64,000 nucleotides of DNA from Epiperipatus broadwayi (lineage: Eukaryota; Onychophora; Udeonychophora; Euonychophora; Peripatidae). The number at the start of each line of letters is the position of its first letter. Positions within the stretch are counted from its first letter, which is position 1. Positions 59,151 to 64,000 of the stretch are shown one piece after another. The translations under genes were made by a program, and so were the position numbers. Under the pieces are notes generated by a model that saw only the letters and a program-made list of their open reading frames with translations, was not told the DNA's origin and did no database searches. The stretch spans positions 430,132 through 494,131 of the forward strand of contig JAQFVV010006652.1 of the NCBI GenBank assembly GCA_028023455.1, in the 5' to 3' direction.

Positions 59151-59644
59151 TTTGTCTTTTATTATATTTTTATTTATATGAATTTAAAAAAGAATGGGGA
59201 AGTATGGAGGTGTTTATTATATTTATAAAGATATTACATACGGGACAGAGAAAGGTGAATAACTCCGTGTGTGTAAATTTAAAAAAAAAAAATTTTAAAA
59301 AAAATCAGATATATTAATCTTTAACTGAGGTTTAAAGTTTATATCTGTGCTAGAGATAATCTCTAATTTCGAAAATGATTAGTAATAATCATTAGTATAT
59401 TTATCTAAAATGGATGGCGTCAAAGTTGGGAGTGGAGGAAGTTTGACAATGGTAAATGAAAACATAATAATTTGTAATAATACACAAATAACTACTCGAA
59501 ACGTTGTGTAATTACTAACCTTGCCTATTTGTGTATTATTGCTAACAAGTTGTTTGTATTTGGAAGTTTAAATAAAGTTTTAAATTTTCTATACATTCAA
59601 CATTCACTCATAGATGATGGAAGTAGTCCAACATATCACACCTA

Positions 59645-60940
59645 ACTTAGTAATAAATGTGCTTTAGGTAATAGCTTTGTATACACTTTTCTGTTATCTT
59701 GAGAAGAAATTTGTGAAAGAGTTACAAGTCATTGCAAGCATATAGATTTCAATTATGTATACTATTTAGTAGATTAAAAAAACATTTAAGCAGCAATTTC
59801 AATTTATAAAATTTAAAAGATAATTTTTAAGGATTGGCAAAGGTGAGGTTCTAATTTTAAAAAAATAAGAAACAAAGTGATTTTTTAAATTTATATTTTA
59901 GTATTTGTTATCTTTTCTTCTTTTTTTTTTAACTTTTGTTTTTATATTTTTTTTTTTCTGACATTAAATATATTCATAATAATCAATCAAAAAGAATTTA
60001 TATTCTACTTAAATTTTATGGAGTATTAAAAAGGATAATGTTATATGAATATATATAAAAACAAATTGTTTCTGAGTCTAAGATTTATTCTAGATGAAAT
60101 TTTATTTAAATTTTATGAAATATTAAAATAGGATTATAATATATGACTTTATTTACACATATCTATAAAACGTTCACCAAATAAACCCAATATATAAAAA
60201 TATTTATAAGTTCATTAAACACACTTCTTTATATAAATGTAGAATGTATATTAGAGTATAAATATTTTACACATTCACCATAATTTAATTCGGCAATAAT
60301 TTAATATAAATACAAAAACTAATGACATGTCAAAATATATTTATTACTAAACCATTTAATCAAAAGAATAGAAATATACATATATACATAGCTTTGTTCA
60401 AACTAAACATACAAAAAAAAAAAAAAAACTAATAATTATTTTAATTTCAAAAGATTGTGCCATTTATAAAAGCCACACACTTTAATTTATTACATTGAAG
60501 CAGTGTTTATTTTTTGACAATACTTATAAATAAAAATATTTTAAAAGAATAATATGAATACAGAATACTGGAGCTCAACAAGGTCACATATTCCAATAGA
60601 ACAAAAGATAAATTCTCAATATATATATATAATTCATACAAGATTTCCATATATCTTTAACTTTGTATAAATTCTGAGCTTTAGCAGAATGATTGTTTCC
60701 TGTTGGCTATCCTTAACGCTGGATTTATTGGGTCTTATTTGCTGGTCATAATCTGTTTCAGTTTCCATAATAGTTTTAGGCAATACTTATGATTTTGGCA
60801 AATTCTTTCTATATTAACATCATAGTTTAATGGCCAATGGCAAGTATACTCAAGCACTCATACATTTGGTATATATAGGTGGTAAGTTGAGTTGAATTTC
60901 ACTTGAAAATAGCTATTTGTTAATAGATGAAAAGTTTAGT
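59645..60940. other. AT-rich, no gene seen
   Basis: No coding or RNA feature supported. Confidence 0.45.
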
Positions 60941-60945
60941 TTTTA

Positions 60946-61187
<242 letters not shown>

Positions 61188-64000
61188 CTTTCAAAAGGAC
61201 TTTATTGAATATAACAAGAAAGGGTTACATTTATAACTATTTTACCACATGCAGATGAATTGAAGTCAGTATAAATAAGTTGAAAATTGTAATTGGGGGG
61301 GGGGAGGTAACAAAGACAAAGGATATGCATGTGGTTTACAAATTTGAGTTTACATTATTTTCTTTAAAATATATACATCCAATTAGTTTTGTGCACTTGT
61401 AAAGTTCTTAGTTCTGTTTTTTATTAGTCTTTTTTTCTCTCTACGCTCTTCCGATCTGTTGTAATATTGACCAAGTGGCTGTGTACATCTTTTGGGATAC
61501 AATTTTTTCATCCCTTAAGCGGAGCTGTTCCATTTTGTTCCAGAATGTGTTTGGATGTCTTCTTGGATTATTGTTGTACATGAAGGAGCATCTTGTACAC
61601 CATAGTGAAAACAATATAAAAGTACTTGTCGAATATGTGGGTAGCTACCCTTAATAAATGATTGTAAAAGAATTTGAATGTCACAATTTCTTTGTTTGTA
61701 CAATGATGGTATGGATGAGCGAATATTATCAAATACTGGGCAGGTAAAAAGAAAATGTTCTTGTGTCTCAGTTTCTCTATGACATAACCAGCATATGTCT
61801 TCTGTATTTACGTAATGCCTTCTGTATCTACAAAAGTGTAATGTTGGCAATGCTTCAAGATTTAATTTGAGTAGAAAATCATAATATTTGGGTTCTAATG
61901 ACCAGAATTTAAATTTTCAGGTTAGTTGTCTATTATTAATGTTTAAAATTGGTTTTTTATCATTTAGGGGAGAGCAAATTATCTGGTATACATCCCAATA
62001 TTTAAATTTATCTTGAGGTGGTGAAAAAATAATGTTTGGAATGTTAAGAATTAGTGTAAGCAAGGTTTTCCAATATCCATTGTTTGGTGGTGGTTTATCT
62101 GTTGGGGTAATCTTGAAGAACACTTTCATGTATGGAAATAAATTAGTACATGCAGAAATGAGATTTAATGTCTTTTGAATGTTTAAATATGTATTGAATG
62201 TAGTCCTAAACCATTTTGTATTAGAGGAGCTTGAATACGTTTTAGTGAAACCGAAACAATCTTTTTTCCCACAGCAACTTTCTACATAACGAGTTTATTT
62301 TACTAGTAAAAGATTTAGTGTATAGTATTATTGGAGAATAGTATGTGATTCGAGTCATAATTAATAGATTAAACAGGGACACTTTTGAATACAGTGAAAG
62401 GTAAGATTTTGATAGTGAATCAATTATATTTTCTATTTTATTTTTAATTTTGTCTTGTATTTGTCGACGCATTTCTAGATTGCTCAAATAGAAGGAGAAT
62501 CCCACAAAAGAGCTGGGTTTTCCTTTAAAATGTTGTGTGTGAAATTGTCCCATACATATTGACCATGCAGAAGATTTATCCATGTTAAACTCCAGCTTGT
62601 ATTTATTAGTGTATGAATTAAGAATTTTCAATAGAGTTGGGATCTGTTTTTTAGAAGTTAAAAAAATCGAGACATCATCCATGTAGGCAATACAGGAGAT
62701 GTTTGCTTTTAGACCAGGTATGTATATGCCTGATAATTCTTTTTCTATCATATTCAGTAAGGGATTGATATAGAAAGTAAAAAAAGAGCACTTAGTGGTG
62801 AACCTTGTGGAATTGAACAGTAAGGTACAAAAGAGGGGAAATTCTTACCATTAAGTGTAATATGTATTTCTCGACTTAATAGAAGATTGGTTACTAAATA
62901 TATTAAGGATCTTGGTATTGTTGTGTCTGCTAATGCTTCAACAAGGAGTTCAATTGGAATCATATCAAATGCTGATTTTATATCCAGTTGGATTACAACT
63001 GGACTATATTTTTTATTATTTCTGACAGAATCAATAACTGTTTTGAATAGAAAGGCTGCTTGCATTGTAGATGAGCCTTTCTTAGCAAACTGCATTTTAG
63101 ATAGTATAGGTATGATATAGGGTTCTATTTTGATCTAATGATTGACTCCAGCAGTTTGATACCCAGAGGGCTCATTGATATGGGCCTTAGATTGTTTAGT
63201 GTGGTTATTTTTTCATGTGTTTTGATAAATGGTACTAGTAAAATAGGGTATAATCCATGTATATGATGGATCGATCTGTTAGAAAGTTTGCTAGATTACA
63301 CAGATACTGAGCAGTAAAATTTTCTAAATGCTTGAATACAAAGCAAGGTATACCATGCATTCCTGGGTGACTGGAGTTTGGGGTTGATGCTAATTTTTGT
63401 ATAAAGTCTTTGGGAGTAAATACTATATTTTCTTCTGGCTCACCGAGAAAAAATGGCGCAGGGCTGAATTTTTTCTTCTCTTGAAGTTTGGATTTGAAAT
63501 GTGTGTAGAGGGGTAGCAACATGTTGTAAACAGAAATTTTATCTTCTTGTATTTTAATTGCTGTCGGTATGCGAGTTGATGGCTTTTGTCCCAGTGCCCA
63601 GCGAATATAGTGTCTGGACCATGTGTGTGTCTATGTCAAAAGAGTTTTCTTTTTTAATTGCCAGTATTCTTTAAGTTCTTCAGAGACTGATTTATAAAGT
63701 TTCTTCAGGGCAATCACATTTGAATGGCCTTGTTTATTTGTAGTACTGTTTGTGATTCTTTTGTGTGTTTCATCTACAAGAGCTAGAAGCCTTGAAGGGG
63801 CTGGGTAGCCCTTGTTATGACATCAATTGTATATGAAATAATGTTAACAAAGGCAATCCATGTTTGCACTGGATCCATTTCAATGTCTCGAAGTTTGAAG
63901 AGATATATATATATATTTTCTGAGAATAAATATTCTGGGGTTCGACATGGAAGAAGCACTCTAATTGTGTTTCCAATAGATGTTATTGATCTGTATATAA
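61188..64000 (-). mobile_element. L1/Tx1-like LINE, 3' half (runs off the window)
   Basis: Minus strand. RT: GEPEENIVFTPKDF and HPGMHGIPCFVFKHL (about 63450-63310), LRPIS-like region, motif A QLDIKSAFDMIP (about 62985), motif B SIPQGSPLSALF (about 62810), motif C CIAYMDDVSIFL (Asp-Asp about 62679-62674). Thumb to about 62250, then a C-terminal zinc knuckle C-x2-C-x8-H-x4-C (61793-61740; CWLCHRETETQEHF). The frame after it reads LRLRDEKIVSQKMY and ends IGRA-stop at about 61443. The 3' UTR has AATAAA (61208-61203) and ends at the (AAT)n tail. At least four frame breaks. L1/Tx1 affinity is inferred from the QGSPLS and AYMDD motifs. Confidence 0.85.

Larger units (their letters stand above)
58770..59640. 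mobile_element. Family A ribozyme foldback locus
   Basis: Three inverted pairs occur in the order P1-P2-P3 ... P2'-P3'-P1'. P1 is 58770-58880 with 59533-59636; P2 is 58882-59007 with 59096-59225; P3 is 59064-59093 with 59441-59470. P2 carries hammerhead A1 on the minus strand and A2 on the plus strand. P2 and P3 are interleaved, as in the 41.4-kb element. Clear target duplications were not found. Confidence 0.8.

Noticed and set aside
61443-61457. Adapter contamination as a firm call
   Set aside because: The match is short and sits inside a plausible LINE reading frame; reported only as something to check.

Overview
This is a very AT-rich stretch of an animal, probably invertebrate, nuclear genome. 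There are no bacterial operons. The coding signal consists of decayed retroelements of metazoan type (RTE/BovB-like, L1/Tx1-like and other LINEs, a Ty3/gypsy element, a Penelope-like element), tRNA-derived SINEs and palindromic non-autonomous elements. I cannot name the species. The only convincing host-gene piece is one first coding exon at 23506-23697 (minus strand). It encodes the N-terminus of a type II (signal-anchor) membrane protein and ends in a good splice donor, so much of 1-23500 may be intron or flank of that gene.

Layout. 1-9 kb: SINEs, the 3' part of a LINE (2813-3870), a LINE reverse-transcriptase fragment (7590-8035). 9-18 kb: mostly AT-rich sequence with foldbacks, a tRNA-like inverted module (11.7 kb) and a decayed hammerhead ribozyme (12.65 kb). 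18.3-22.1 kb: a broken RTE copy interrupted by insertions, one of which contains a near-perfect 236-bp palindrome. 23.5-23.7 kb: host exon. 25.4-25.9 kb: decayed solo LTR. 29.5-32.3 kb: a nearly full-length dead RTE element. 37.3-38.1 kb: L1/Tx1-like RT fragment. 39.4-39.8 kb: young 5'-truncated RTE copy. 41.0-42.3 kb: hammerhead-bearing elements. 45.5-48.3 kb: Ty3/gypsy 3' half with LTR, abutted by a head-to-head Penelope-like element (48.3-50.0 kb). 50.9-55.3 kb: RTE tail, tandem duplications, more hammerhead remnants and a SINE-split foldback. 57.4-59.6 kb: hammerhead family A. 60.9-64 kb: the 3' half of a LINE ending in about 80 copies of AAT.

The most interesting system is a set of small retroelements carrying hammerhead ribozyme motifs, in two families. 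Family A has a GUGCUG/CAGCAC stem II and a self-complementary stem III (AUGCAU). Family B has stem III ACUAGU and cleavage triplet GUC. In both, stem I is split by an internal loop and its outer half shows compensatory base changes between copies. Several copies occur as inverted pairs. At 41447-42328 the whole 882-bp structure, segment order A-C'-A'-C, is flanked by a perfect 13-bp target-site duplication, so it inserted as one unit. A second locus (54475-55265) has the order A-C-A'-C'-A' between 12-bp near-identical direct repeats. This interleaved order is what twin priming (or template switching) on a circular or tandem multimeric RNA would give, and a self-cleaving ribozyme can make such RNA. 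The Penelope-like element in the same window shows the same head-to-head shape, which suggests (inference) that its machinery could mobilise the ribozyme elements. Some family A copies also carry a tRNA-like B-box module downstream, recalling hammerhead-bearing SINEs such as the schistosome Sm-alpha family.
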